NCBI GenBank assembly: GCA_963966185.1 | Contig: CAWZYM010000158.1 | Coordinates: 366,001-430,000, forward strand | Source: Rhabditoides inermis | Taxonomy: Eukaryota; Nematoda; Chromadorea; Rhabditida; Rhabditidae | DNA length: 64,000 nucleotides | Reading direction: 5' to 3' | Shown here: positions 21,877 through 35,900 of the stretch, one piece after another | How positions within the stretch are numbered: position 1 is the stretch's first letter | Layout of the letters: each line of letters starts with the position of its first letter | Translations under genes and position numbers: made by a program | The notes under the pieces: generated by a model | The model's input: only the letters and a program-made list of their open reading frames with translations | The model's database searches: none | Told to the model about the DNA's origin: nothing

Positions 21877-23407
21877 CTCGTCGGTGTCGGTGACATTGAG
21901 GTCCTCCTCCTCGTCCGTCTTGGCCTTCGGCGCCGTCAGCTCGGCTATGATCATCTTCAGCTGATCCGGCGACACTGATTGGATGGGCGAAGGCGACGTG
22001 ACCGAGGGGGCGGGGCTAGAGTGGGCGGAGACTGTCGTCGTGGTCTTGGGCGAGGTGGAAGGGGCACACTCGGCATGCTGAATGCGGTGAACCTGAAAAA
22101 CAGTCCATATATGAATGAAGTATTACAAAATCAAGCTACAGTAACAGGAATTCAAACTACCGTAACCGTACCTGCAGGGTGCGCGACTGGCAGAATCCCT
22201 TGCCGCACAGCTCACACTTGAACGGTTTCTCCTTAGAGTGGATGTACCTGGAAATGGAATACTGTACACAAAAGGTCACAATGACACAAGTCTATCTATA
22301 GTACTATACTACCGTATCCCCAGCTCCTACTCACTTGTGGTCCCTGAGGTGGTCCTGTCGGCGGAATGCCTTTCCGCAAGTCTCGCAGCTGTAGGGTCGC
22401 TCGTCGGTGTGCGTGCGCTCGTGGATCAACAGATTGTACGACTTGGTGAAGTGGCTGAAACAACATCATCAGTCTTAGCAATCTCTGTTTGTCTCTATCT
22501 CTCTGATGTCTGATGTTGTGAATATAATCTTTAGTTAGTCACAAGTCCGTGTAAACTAGAATATTGGACTGACCGATTGCAGAACTTGCATATGAACTCC
22601 TTCTTGGGTCGGCTGGCGCGTCCGCCCCTCCTCTGGGGGTTCAGGAACCATGGCTTGCCGTACGGGGTAGACGCAGTGTGCTGCTCCTTCTTCGCACGCT
22701 CCTCACACTCGATCGACCTGCAAGCAATACCCAGATAATCAATCAATAATCCCGTAATCAATCGATACTCACTTGGGCATCTGGGCAAAGTCGAACTTTT
22801 CCTTCTTTGCCGGCGGCGCGTCGCTCGACTCCGGAGAGGTGAACTCTTTGGCGCGCTGAATATCGAGTTATTGATTGATTATTGACTTTCACATTGTCGG
22901 AAACTTGGAAGGAATGCAGATTGCAGATAGTCATCGCAGCGATTGCGCTGCGGGTGGTTGGAGTAATATAAACAACGCGGTAAAGATGCCGATTTTGGAT
23001 ACATTGGATGACCCTTGAGACTCTTGACAAAAAGGGGCGCTGGCCTTTTTTCTTTTGTACACTTACTTACTAGCGTACATTGTAAGGTACATATCGATAT
23101 GAACTAAATTATTTAATAGTATTAGTCTACCGTACCTGCTGGTTGGTGACTGCCTGTAGGAGAGCCTGCTGTTGGAGCATCCTCCACTGCGCCTGCCAGA
23201 ACACTAGCATCTCCGGAGTCATCTAAACATCACCCATCAATCCAGAACCACATCGTTTGCCGTTTCTCAACAGGAAGTGGCACCAAGGGATGATGTGAAA
23301 GTGTGGGTTGCGCTTACCTGCGGGAAGATGGAGGGAGTGGTTGTGGTAGTCGCGGGAGCTGTCGGCTGCCGGGGCATGAACAACGGAGACACCAGCTGCG
23401 GGAACAT
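21874..23407 (-). CDS. Odd-skipped family zinc-finger transcription factor
   Basis: Nuclear DNA-binding regulator of the odd-skipped/OSR family; in animals these genes act in gut, kidney or segment patterning. Seven minus-strand exons (23407-23318, 23222-23136, 22855-22773, 22717-22574, 22454-22335, 22247-22172, 22092-21874) give 272 residues. Three C2H2 fingers lie at about 128-150 (Cys130, Cys133, His146, His150), 156-178 and 184-206, with the family-specific strings [40 protein letters not shown] and [10 protein letters not shown]. The N-terminus is Pro/Thr/Gln-rich and the C-terminus Ser/Pro-rich and acidic. The ATG directly follows TTTGTAG. About 6.5 kb of gene-free DNA lies upstream. 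Confidence 0.93.
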
Positions 23408-26400
23408 CTACAAACAACAACATACACTAATTGAAATCACACACATGCACACATGCGTCACCGGAAACGCGCGACTCGCGACATTTGCATAACGCGGCGG
23501 CGGAGGCCACGATTCTGCCGAGAGACAGTGTGGTGACAGATAAGGCTCTTGCCAGTACAGTCACTCTCGTCTGACTCTCTCCTTTCTCCACGCTCTCTCG
23601 CCCGCTCTCGCCGTCTTTGATCGCGCCGCCGCGGAAGCCGCAAAGAAGCTGCGACGCCGTTAAAACGGCGCGCCGTTAACAGTTATCAGAGAGAGACCCC
23701 GGAATGTGTTGGATCAATAATCGATATAGATGATCAATCGATTGCGAAAGGGGAGGCAGATACGCATGAATTTATGGGCGTGAATATTTGGCAAGAAGGT
23801 GTGAGACGTTGAGCGAGGGAGTGTGGAGAGAGTGTGGAGAAGGAGGAGAGGCAGAGGGGAGGGGGCCGTTATCAGCTGGCAGCTAGCACGCATATCGATA
23901 CAACCACTGCTGATAGACAGAGAGGCTACCAGTTGAACAACAGAAGGGGAAAAGATGATCGGAATGAAACTGGAGTAGAGAGAGGAACGTGTACTGTACG
24001 AAAGGCGCTGACAGAAGGCTATTCGCCCGCGCAAGCGAACACATAAACGCCTCGAATCACTGTGCATTGCACGAGTTCACAAACAGAGAGAGAAGGACGC
24101 CTCCTCTCTCTATCCTTCATCTTTCCTATTCCATCTACCGAACACATCAAATCAACCCCCACACAGCACCATTCAATACCAAGGAAGCGAGTCCCATACT
24201 GTGTGACTCAGAGAGCAAACAGAAGCAAGTGGGAAGGAAGGAGAGATGAGCAAGGATTCATCATACAGTACTCCTAACTGGATACAGTACTGCTAGGATA
24301 GAGTGGAAGCGGTAGGTGTGAAGGGCAGCCGGTGGCAGAGTGATAGTGGCAGCGGGAGCGGCAGCCAGCTAGGCCCCGCCCCTTCCGACGGCTACAGTAC
24401 CCCTCCGCCCAGCGGGAGCGGAGAAGAGATAGCGGGCACAACGGAGAGAGCGCAGACGAATAGAGGGGCAGGGTGACTTACTGCTGACTATGAACAAGTT
24501 ATTTCAAAACAACGAGGCGCGGTTTGTTCGAAAGGAGCCTGAATTGGTTGCAATGGAAGCGATGACATGCCGTGATAGGTAACGACAATTTCCGATGGAA
24601 GAATATGGGAGTCACAACACACAAGGAGGTTCATTCTAACATATCATAACAAGGTAGAAATGTAAAGGATACGATGATGTCATAGTCCATATAAAGAGCA
24701 GAACAAGAGATCAGGGCAAGACCAGTGAGAATTCGACTCAAGAGGAGTTAGTGGAGTGAAGATATGACAATTCGTCACACAGCTCCACCACACATGCATA
24801 CGATCATGGGGTGGTGAGTGATTATTTGATAAGCATCCACACCTTTCCCCTCCGCTATCACTGTCTGCGCCTCCACCTCCCACACACTCTCTCACCACTG
24901 TCTGCACCTCTCGCGTCTCCTCGCTCACACTCTCCCTCCTCGAAAAGCCTTCTATGGTGGCTGAGTGTCCTCCCTACCAGTCGGCCCCCCGATAAAACTC
25001 GTGAAAAGTCTCGAGGCACACAAACGAGAAGCGAGAGCGGTGAAACGGAGAGGCGCAGAGTGGCGAGACAGGACACGTGTACGGTAGTCGACACCGATCA
25101 ATTACCCGGTGTGGAAGCCTGGACGGGCATACTTCGTGGGTGGTCTGTGGCATTTGCATGCGAACACATGTAGCTTCCTGCGCAGGCGGGGTTGTATTCA
25201 AATGCGCAGGCGAGCCTGACACAATACCAGTACAGAGTGCTGCTAATTCCTATAGAACAGCGTGGAATGATTCACAGAGACCCGACCGCCGACCGGTGAA
25301 AAGAAGAGGAAGAAGCCTGGGCGAGCCTGAATAGGCCGCACTGCCAGCGATAATGCATCAAACGCGCCCTCCCCAATATCCCATTGTCCTTTACCACATG
25401 TGAGCAAGTTAGATATCCATCCACTCTTTCTCCCTTGCCGCCGCGACAAAAGGAGACAAAGAGGGGCAATCTACAAGAGTATAAACAAATAGTGGCTAAT
25501 CACTGGCGGCGGATCAGATGTGAAATGGATAGCCTGTGGTGTGGGAGGATGACTGTCGATGACCCTCTCAGTAGAAGCATCCCACTGTGACGCAACCATT
25601 CAAACTCCCTCCCGCGCAGCCTAATATCACGTGAACTTTACTGATTTTCAACTTTTTTACTGTTACAAAACAGCTGGGTATCATATTGCTTGTCCTACCA
25701 CAGTCCTGTCCAAATTAGACGTCACAAAAAGCTTGTGAGCGAATGCGGAAACGGAAAGAGAGGGGGCCGAGAAACGGTTATTGCCCATAAATTGTCATCT
25801 GTGCGAGAAATAGCCGGGGATAAGCGATTCCCGCTTCTCTCAAAGCGCGTGCCGACGCATGCTCGACAAATAAGGCTGTCGCCAAGACACGCAGACAGAG
25901 AGAGAGAGAGGGGGGAGGGGGATGCGTGTTTGTGTACTTGGCGGGGCGCCGCAAAGGGATCTGTCACAGCTCTTTCGCGCACATTACCCTCTATCCCTCC
26001 TGACAACACCCCAACTCATAAACCCCTCGTCCGAGACCAAGAAAGAGGGCATGGGCTAACGCGAAAATCGCCGCCCCGCCGGCGCGAAACGACTCGAAAT
26101 TTGGAAATCGCGGAATGAGCTTCGGAAACGAGCTTCCTCGGCAGAGAAGGTAATACGAAGTGAACAAGGTGAGATGGGAGAAAGTGGTATTCATTGCGTA
26201 GACTTTCCCAAAAGGGAATACGGATCGTTTGGACAATGCAAATGGTAGTCAGTCGATCCCCTTGGAAAACATTGGAAAGCCAAGACATGATTGCATAACT
26301 AGAAGTAGAGTAACACGCACGGCCACCCTCTCTTTCCCATATAAGAGTGCACACGAATTGATGGCTTCATGATAAGCCGTGTATTGCCACCCGCGCACCT

Positions 26401-29400
26401 CCCTTTCATCCCACCGCCCTCTCCCTGAATCACTTGATACCACCGATACGACCGTTTCCCACCGTTTCCGGTGCCGCGCCGTCTCCCACCTAGACGCTAT
26501 AACCGGCAGGGCTGAGTCACAACAAGGGCTTTTCCTCGAATGTCCCTTCGCCTATTACGGAGCCAGTGGCACGATGGGAGAAGTCTTCAACCCTTCAATT
26601 CTATCTCTCCTCTATCTCTTCCTTTGGATTCGAGACAAATGAATGTTGTCCGTCCCAGGAGCATGTTTTACTGTTTCCGGGAAACAATACTATACTAGCC
26701 AGCTGCCAGGTATTCTGGAGGTGTGAGTGTGGTTCGTTGGTCGTTTCACTCTGACGCAATCGCTCACCGCATTGTCACTCCGCGGATTACCGTACACATA
26801 GCATGACACATTAGCCCTGCTAACGATCTACTTGACCCTACACTTCCATGCCTAATCTCTCCATTGTAACATCAGTGTAATGACAAACACTCCCGCAAAC
26901 TACCTCCCTCCCTCCCTCCCTCTCCCTCTCCCTCCCTCCCTCCCTCCCTCTCCCTCTCCCTCCCTCTCCCTCCCTCTCTCCACCTGCCCAGTCTATCTGG
27001 ATCTGAATTTGAGCAGACTTGTCCAGTGTCATCGCAGCTTGAAAAAGGGAAGTGACGTTCGAAAAAGTAGCCGTGGTGGAGTTACGGTACCTCAACCGGA
27101 ATACCGTACCCGCGTGGCTCGTGCGCACTGGCTGCTAATCGGCTCACGGCTTACCCATCCCTCTGCTCCTCCTCCCTCTCTTCTCCTTCTTCTTCCTCTC
27201 TTCTCCTCCGCCCTAATACGACCGGATCACTATCACAATCCCCGTGTTTGTACAATGAGCCAGGTTGTTTGAGGACGATTCCCGATGTGTGATGTGTCGG
27301 GTGTCGGGGTTTGGGAGGGACCATCTCATAAACTCTCATTCACCCATCACCCAAGTCCTGCCAGACTACAGAGTGCCAGCACACATTTTCGACGATACAT
27401 AACTTGCGGCACCATGTCCGTATGTCTAGTAGCGGTTAATCCTTTTCAACAACGTCTAACATGACTTGTAAAACGTTTGCCAAACCAAAATGCCTAACAA
27501 CTACTTCTAACTATCTCCGAATAGCCTCAAACTATTTCAATTTTTCTCTAATATGATTTCTGATAAGACTGACAACACCTTGATACGCACAGCGTGGCCA
27601 CTTCTACACATTACTTCACCAGTTTCTGGGAATATGAAATGAATGAAATGTCAATCGATCACTTGACGCAAGCGCATCCGGCTTGTGTACTCGCCGGATT
27701 AAATCACGGTTGTCGAATCCCTCTGATAACGGTATTCCGCCGATCAATCGATTGCGTGATTGTGAGCTGATAAAGCCGGCGAGCAACTACGGTAGCTGTG
27801 ATCCTGTGAACAGGCTACAATCAGTCAACTTCAAAACAAGGAAGTGGAGTGTGCCACAACAAACCACTTAGAGGTGATTCGAGTATCATTCGCTTCTCTA
27901 AATCATCGCTGATCGCTCGTCTATCGGCGTGAATGCTAAGCTTGTGCGCACACAGTCGGACCATGACCTCAGAAGGGGCACCGATGTGAGTATCCAGCTA
28001 GAGTAAACACAAACACGCATCCAACAACAACACTGCCACAACTGCCAACCGGGCGGCGAGATCAAAGCGGATAAGTTGCGATCAAGCGAGATCACAGAGC
28101 GGTAGGATTAACTCTTACCGTAACGTTACAGTAAGCGTTACCGCACTGCTAAGGTAAAGTGATACTGTGAGGACACAGGTGGATGTGAAACAAGGCTTTG
28201 AAGTCGCCGAAGGGATACGGTATGCTCGCACGGTCTACTGTGGGAGACAAAGACGGTTGTAAACGATAATCGGAAATGCGAATATCAGCCAGTCGTCTTC
28301 GAAAAACGACGCAGTGTCCATAATAGGATTATGAGTCACATAGACATTCCAGCGCCCCCGTTTCCCCTTATCATACCTGTGCCCTAACAATAACCAAGAC
28401 TACCGGAGTAGTGGGCAGCCATAAAACGGACCACCTCTCTCGACTCACACTCTCTTCAAAGGCCGCGCCGCCGAGAGCCTTATCACTCGCCTACTTGCCA
28501 CAACAGTTATGATTCCCTATCACCACACCCCAATCATCATTACAAGCTAACAGTAGGGTGCACGAAAAGACATAAAACACGCGGACATAAAGATAGCGCG
28601 AGCCTTTTGATCTGAAATCGATCAATACCGATCGATAGAGGCAGCGTTCCTTCTGTGTCCGCGCTCGTCTACCAAAGCCGTTTATCAGTGGTGGGAGTGA
28701 TAGAGTGGCGAGATAGCGTGTGATTGGCGGAGGGCGCAGACTGATTGCCCCCCGCTACTATCTAATGAAAACAGCGCAGGAGGAGTCGCGTTGGGGATTA
28801 GGTACGATGATCTTGCAAATGTCACGCTGATTACTTGATAGTGAGTGCCCCTCCCGCTGGGGTGAGAATGTGATGGATGGGCCAGCGACTCACCGTGCGA
28901 CCTTTGATAAGTAAAGCAGCTTATGGAGTGTGGTGGAGCAATGGACAAGGGAAGGGAGGAGGAGAGTGGATCGCGCCACCGGAAGTCGCTCTGACTAATC
29001 AAATAATCGCCTCTGGGTGTGCCTATTTCCCAATTTCAAGTAGATTAATAATCATAAACTAGAACCCACAAATGATGTCAGACTGCAGTATCCACACGAA
29101 TTCAAAAACTAAGGGGCCGTTTTAAATACAGAATGAAATAATACCTCGTAAATCTTGACTGAACACTCATCACTCAACTTCAAAATAAACTGATATCTGA
29201 ATAGCACATGCACATACATTTCATAATCATCATCTATCATTCACCTACATTGTACTAATTTCACCTCCATCTAACCAAAACTAGCTTCCTCCTTCTCTCC
29301 CCTCCATAATATCATCTATCTCATTCCACAGCACACACTTTAGTACCACAACCCGACTCTGCTTGTTTCACAATCTGATATGATATTATGATCCGTGCAG

Positions 29401-29938
29401 TGGCGTTCAACTTTCATTTCGTATCCCATATTCCATCTTCTTCCCGGTTAGTCCCATCCTTCCTTCCTTCCCACTACCCCCAAATCCCCTACCGTGCCCA
29501 CAGATTCCGGGTCGTAAATCACTTCTCGTGAAGGCTTATACCGGTGGCCGACTGATAGCAGTCATTCCGTCTGACCCTCTCCATCCACACACTCTCTCGT
29601 CCACTCTAGCCCCATTCGACTCCTTCAGTAAGCTCCTTACCACAATGTTGTGATAGCGATAGCATGCTCTCCACACCCCTTTCCTTTACCAGCTAAAATC
29701 GCACCCACAATCCAAATCCGTAAAAATCCATAACCGAGACCATTGTAAACGTATAAAATCTTTATTATACAAAGTGCAAAGTATCACATAGAAAAAAGTA
29801 CAATCATGAAAATCAGAACGGGGGATAAAACTCTGTGCGGAAAATCTCTCAAAAATGTCACAATATTCAAAGCAAGGTCTAAAGCATATCACAGATTCAC
29901 AGCTTGTTTCATAAAAGTCTAGGGGAACTGTCAGTTGC
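23408..29938. other. 6.5-kb gene-free region upstream of the zinc-finger gene
   Basis: No open frame here has conserved protein features or a consistent exon chain. It contains many short GATAA, CGATCGAT and TACAGTA/TACCGTA motifs, CT-rich tracts (26906-26980) and GC-rich patches (24300-24470). Its size, compared with gaps of 100-400 bp elsewhere in the gene-dense half, and its position upstream of a developmental transcription factor suggest a cis-regulatory domain. The last part (about 29700-29938) is 3' to the chitin-binding gene. Confidence 0.55.
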
Positions 29939-32900
29939 CTAATACACGCTCCTGCGGAACCTTCCGTACGGACCAGGCATCTCAGCTTCCTCCTCCTGCT
30001 CCTCCTCCGTCTGCTCCACTCCAGTCTCAGTCTGCTCCTCGACTCCTCCCTCTTGCTCTACACCAGCCGACTGCACCTCCACAGTACCCTCGTCGCTCAT
30101 CTTCGCCTCACACGACGGCACCTCAACAGATACAGTAACCATCCATTCTACAGTACATTTCCCTCTACACACCTCGCTGGGCCAGTCGCACACAGAGAGG
30201 GCGGGGTTGAATACAGTAGTGGCGGGGCAGGTCATGCGTTCCTTGCGAGTCCACACACATCGGTAGAACACCGAGCAGTCAGACGGGTCAGCCATGTACG
30301 CTCCGTGCTCGTGGCCCTCGCAGCCTAAAACAGCAAGAGTACAGTAACCAGTTTGCAGCTGTAGATGTCAAAACACACCGTCGGTGTCGTCGTTGGCAGG
30401 CTCGTCACACTCGGGCACATTGGCCCTGTAGTCGCACTGGGCACTCCTCTCGTTGAACACCAAGCCACTCGGGCAGTCAGAGTACACATACATCTCTCCC
30501 CCGAAACACTGGATGATGCCGGCGCACTTCTGTACGAGAAGGATAGAATTACTCGAAAACCGTACAGTATCCCATCCCGCATACCTCGGGATGCCTGTAG
30601 AATCCGTCGCGGGCCGTGAGGCAGAACTTCTCTAAGTCCTTCTCCTCCTCGAGGGCCGGCTGGGTGTACGTATCAGCCCTCTTCTCCTGGCACTCTGCCA
30701 GGGCCATCTTCAGAACACAGCCTCCGCGGGACGCAGAGAACACCTCCGCCGGACGGCCACACTGCTGCGGTTGCGTAACATTCTGAAACACAATAGATCA
30801 GGTAAGCAGAGACTCGGCGATTCCCCATCTCACTTACGTTGACACACTTGACGTAGCGGGGGCGGCACACTCCCAGAGGGAGCAGAGTGCCGTCGTCCTT
30901 GCCGACACAGCGGTCCGGGCGACTCTCCTACAATCCACAAGTACAGTAACCCATTTCCATCTACAGTAACCCTATGCGTACCTTGGCAGGCGCCACAGTG
31001 GTAGCCAGCATCTGAACCAGCATCTCCTTGACGAAGTCGCGTCCGCACACATCGGCCGGCACACAGCGAGAGACGTGCGAGTCGAACAGGTAGCCAGGAG
31101 AGCACTTGGCCTCAACACACACGGTTACACAAATACAACCTACAGTACCCACTCGCTATCTACAGTACTCACCCTCTTGCTGACGCCCTCCTCACTGCAC
31201 ACGTGGTAGACCATTCCGCAGTAGCTGGCTGCGAACACGGGCTTCTCAGCGTCGTACACACACTCGTGCGTGTCAAAGTCGTTCGGAGAAGTCTTGTCCG
31301 TCGAAGAGCCATCGACTAGAGCATCCGTCGACGATTCATCGGGACCGACAGTGGAAGACGAGTCGGCAGAAGGACCAGAAGAGGCATCGGTATCCGTCGA
31401 CGATGACGAAGATCCGTAGGGGGATCCAGTCGAAGAAGCGTCGGTAGTCACTCCATCCGCGGCCAGAGTAGATCCAGTGGACTCGTTGGGAACAACAGAA
31501 GAAGTCGATCCAGTGGGATCAGTGGAGGCATCAGTTGTGGTCTCGCTGGGCACGACAGGGTATCCATACGCGTCAGTCAGCGCCTCGCCAGCCACAGTAG
31601 TCTCAGATCCCTCGGAAGAAGGCGTCGTGACATCGTCAGAGGCCGCAGTTGTCAGCTCCTCCTCGATGATCGTCTCTCCATACACATTGGTGGGAGCGGT
31701 CTCGTCAGTCTTGGTGGATCCAGTAGACGCCACTGCAAACAAAGGGTAAGCACCCAATACAAATCAGAATCAACGCACCGCTGTCATCAGAGGCTCCTCT
31801 GGCGCACGCAGCCACATTGGTCTTGTAGTCGCACGCTCCAATGTCGAAGTTGAACACCAGTCCGGGCGCGCACGCGAACCCACTCGCCACTCCATTCGAA
31901 CAGATCGAGAAGATGCCAGAGCACTGCAACCCACAACCATCATACCGTACCCTGCCGCCTATAGTACCTTGTCTCCAATGGCTCCATCCTTGTCGCACGA
32001 ATCGTGTACGACAGCCGGCGTCGGAACCACGACAGGAATCATTTCGGGACGGTATGGCTCCACCACAGAGTCGGTCGGAGACGCATCGGGACGGTACGGC
32101 TAAAACGACAAGGTACAGTAATCAAGAAGGAATGATTAATCTCTGACGCACCTGAACAGTAGCCTGCTCGACAGAAGGCAGAGCGGTGGGCTTGTAGGGC
32201 AGAGTCTCGCCGGACGGTCCAGACGGGAGCGGCTGGGTGGAAGTAGTAGTCGTCTCACCAGAGGGAGCAGCGGTCGACGGCTCGTCAGCAGGCACGTTTC
32301 CACTGCACGCCGCCACGTTCTCGGCGTAGTAGCAAGTCATGCGGGTGGTGTCGAACTTGGTTGGGGAGGGACAGCGGAGCACAGCCTTGGCCACTCCCTG
32401 GTCACACACTGCGTACTCGGCCGAGCAGCCAGACGAAGTCAGACCGGTCAGGTCAGACGGACACGAAAGAGGCGCAGACGTAGTAGACGCCGACGAATCA
32501 GAAGCGGGCGTCGTCTCTCCTCCATACACAGGTCCCGAAGAATACTTCTGTCCAACAGTGGTCGTGGCATCAGCAGCGGGAGTAGTGAAGTCGACCGATC
32601 CAGCAGTGCTCGTCTCCTGTCCATACACGGCAGGCACAGTCACACCAGTGTAGCGGGTCGTGTGCACGGCAGCAGTCGTCGCCCTGAAAGAGAGCCAGTC
32701 AGTGGCGGCCCCAAACCACTCCCCTCCCATTCCACCCACCCGGCCGCGCACTGTTCCACCTGCTCCCTGTCCAGACAGGCCTGTGTCTTCTCGCAGAACA
32801 CAAGTCCCTCTTGGCACGTGAACAAGTGAGTCTGTCCATGCGCGCACATCACAAAGCGGCCAGTGCAGTCCAGACCGAACCCGCCATCCGCCCGCACCGT

Positions 32901-35900
32901 ACAGTCAAACACGGGAATCGAGCCTGAAACAGAAGTCGATAAACCTAGTTGGAAGACAGATACCCCGCTGCAACGCACCCTGGGTGGTCTCGGGCTGGGC
33001 GGCAGAAGGGGTCGACGAGGCAGAGCCGGAATAACCAGTAATTGTGGTTCCATCCGAGGCAGGAGTGGCAGAGGTGCTGCTCACTCCGGACACGGCGGGT
33101 GCGGGGGCGGCAGTCGTCCACGACTGGCCCTCCTCCGGAGCCACGCCCCCGCATTCCACAGTCTGGTCACGCGTCTCGCACGACTGCTGCTTCTCCGCGA
33201 ACATCTTTACAAGCCATCGTCAGTACCATACAGTATACCTTTCCACTACCGTCTACCGCACTCACCAGATCAGCGGGGCACGTGAAGCGGTAGGTCTTTC
33301 CATTGGAGCACACGATAAACTCGTTCGAGCAGCCGTTGGCATACGCTCCGTTCGCCCTGCAACCGATCAATACAAAATCAATACGATCAATTCCAAATGC
33401 CACTCACCTGTCGGCACAGGTGTCATCTCCATCGACATACTGCGCCGGCGCGCCCGTCACCTGCTCAGAGTAGGCAGGGGTCGACAGCTCGGAAGCCACA
33501 GTGCTGCTCTCTCCCGCGTATCCCTCAGTAGAGGTGGCCGGCTCATCCGAAGTGAGCAGCTCATCCGTCGTAGTCTCCGTCTGAGTGTAGGTAGACGTCG
33601 TGTCAGGAGATGCGGCAGGGGCAGAGGTGGTGGTGGTAGTCTCGGTATGGACGGGGAACACGGGAATCGAACCCGATCCGCACACATCCTCGGCCTCGCA
33701 GCGGGCAGTCACAGAGTCGAACAGATCGCCCACGGGGCAAGCGGCCAGCTAGAAGGGTAACGATTAGATTCCAACAACTAGCCAGATACCACGCGCACTC
33801 ACCATGGTCTGTTCAGTGGCGCAGTAGACGTAGTCCTGACGACAGAATCCGATAGAAACGATCTGTCCGGTCATTCCGGTGCCACACACGACGTTCTTTC
33901 CGGGAGTGGTAGATCCATACGAGGGGATCGTGGCGGGCACGGCATAGCTCCTCTTCCTCCTAAGCTGAGGCAGAGTGGCTTCGGGGTCGACAGTCGGCTC
34001 CACTCCTTCCTCCTCCATTCCAGACGACTCCCACAGATCCTGGGCCTTGGCCGGCCAGATGGCGTGGATGCCAGTAGGCACGCGCTCCTCGAAGTGGGCA
34101 AACTCATCGTACACCTGAACAGACGCAGACCACATGAATGTCCGATCTCCAGTCTCCCCTCACCCTCTTGCCCTTCTTGGCCTCGTCGAACACTGCGTGC
34201 ATGCGTCCCTCCCTTCTTCCGCCCTTCCACTCGTCCCGGATGCGCTTGTTGCCTCCATCCGGGAACGTCTCTCCAGCGTACACCTTGTCCCAGCCGCCAG
34301 CGAATCCATCGTGCACTGAACAGTCCGCAGACTCGACCCATTTCCGCTCGACCCACTCACCGTGCGGCTCGTACATGTCGTCGTCTCCGAACGAGGAGCC
34401 GGCGTGTCCTGGCCGTCCGTACCCCCTCCTCTCCCACGCGTCCCACTCCACCCTGTCTCCCACGTGGCCGTCGTAGAACGAGCCGGCAATCATGCCCCTC
34501 TGGTGCTGCTGTCCCACAGAGAACGCCTCCGCGTATCCCATCTGTCCATTGCATCCAGACACCAGGAAGCGCAGTCTGCACTGACCAGAGTGCGCGTCGT
34601 ACCGGTGGTTCATCGGACAGCGGCCAACCGACCAGTCCGAGCCGTACTCACACACCTCAATCACAAGCATCAGTACAGTACGGTACAGCTGGGGTACTCA
34701 CCAGGTAAGTCCTCTCGCAGGGTCCGCGGGCATATAGATGTCCAGCCTTGCACATGGTCTGTGGCTGGGGCCGAGTATACTGGGGGGCGGGCGCGGGAGG
34801 GCGGTACGAAGTCTCATCCGAGTGACCCTTGTTCAGCGGAACAGACACGCACGACGCCAGATCGTACGCGCACAGGAGGTACTGCAATAATACAATAATC
34901 ACCACCCATCTACAGTACCAGCACCTTGGAATCGAAGAGGGTCTGTCCTGGGCATCGTCGCATAGTCCACACTCCACTCTTGCACTGCACGAACTTGGTC
35001 GAGCAGTCTCCGAGCGAGCGGCGCGCGTACTCCGTGCACTCTCCGTTCCAGCCCGCATCCGTCGTCGTCGTCGGATACTGCGTCGTCGTGCCAGCAGTCG
35101 CCTCGGTCGTTCCCTCGGAGGGAGTCGTCGTCTCGGGGACACCAGTGGTAGTCGTTTCTCCGGCAGCCACAGTGGTGGTCGTTTTTCCTCCAGTGCACTC
35201 GGTGGCATAGTCGCACGCCTTGGCCGCGTCGCTATACACCAGTCCATTGGGGCACGTGCGAGAGTGGACAACGCCGTTCGAGCAGATCACAAACTCCGCC
35301 ACACAGCCCAGCGAGTAGTAGCCATCCGCACGGCCAGAGCAGTCTGAGTCCACAAAGTCTATATCCACAATACGACATCAATTTCCAGTCCACTCACCGA
35401 ATGCTCCAGGGTCTTGGGCGGGCGTCGTTCCCGTAGACGACTCGTAGCCAGAAGTCGTCGATGTCTGGGTGGTAGTCTCGTATCCAGTAGTCGTAGACTC
35501 GGAAGGAGAAGCGGCCGTCGTAGAAGACGACACGGTCTCGCACACCTCAGCATAGTCGCAATACTGGGCCGCCTGAACAAGCAAATACAATAACCAGTTT
35601 TCAATGTACAGTAGCCTACCTCGATGAACACGAGCCCTCCGGGGCACACTTGCGTGTACGCGTATCCAGCGACACACGACACGTATTCGGAAGAGCACTT
35701 CGATGTCTCATAGTTGCCATCGGGCAGGGAAGCACAGTCTGAACGGGTATATGGTAATACATAATCTACAGTATTCCTATCCCCAACGCACCCCTGTTAG
35801 CAGCGACAGTGGTCTCGTATCCAGTGGTGGTTCCCTCAGTCGTCTCCTCTCCGTATCCAATCGTAGTCGGCACAGTCGTCTCCTGCTTGTCAGAGGCGGG

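Noticed and set aside
24811..28095. Several open frames of 60-140 residues in the gene-free region
   Set aside because: Compositions follow local CT/GA richness or are unremarkable, and no chain of in-phase exons with good splice sites could be built.
31477..31749. Open frames on the + strand within the chitin-binding gene
   Set aside because: Antisense shadows of Thr/Ser-rich linkers; splice sites and cysteine spacing support only the minus strand.
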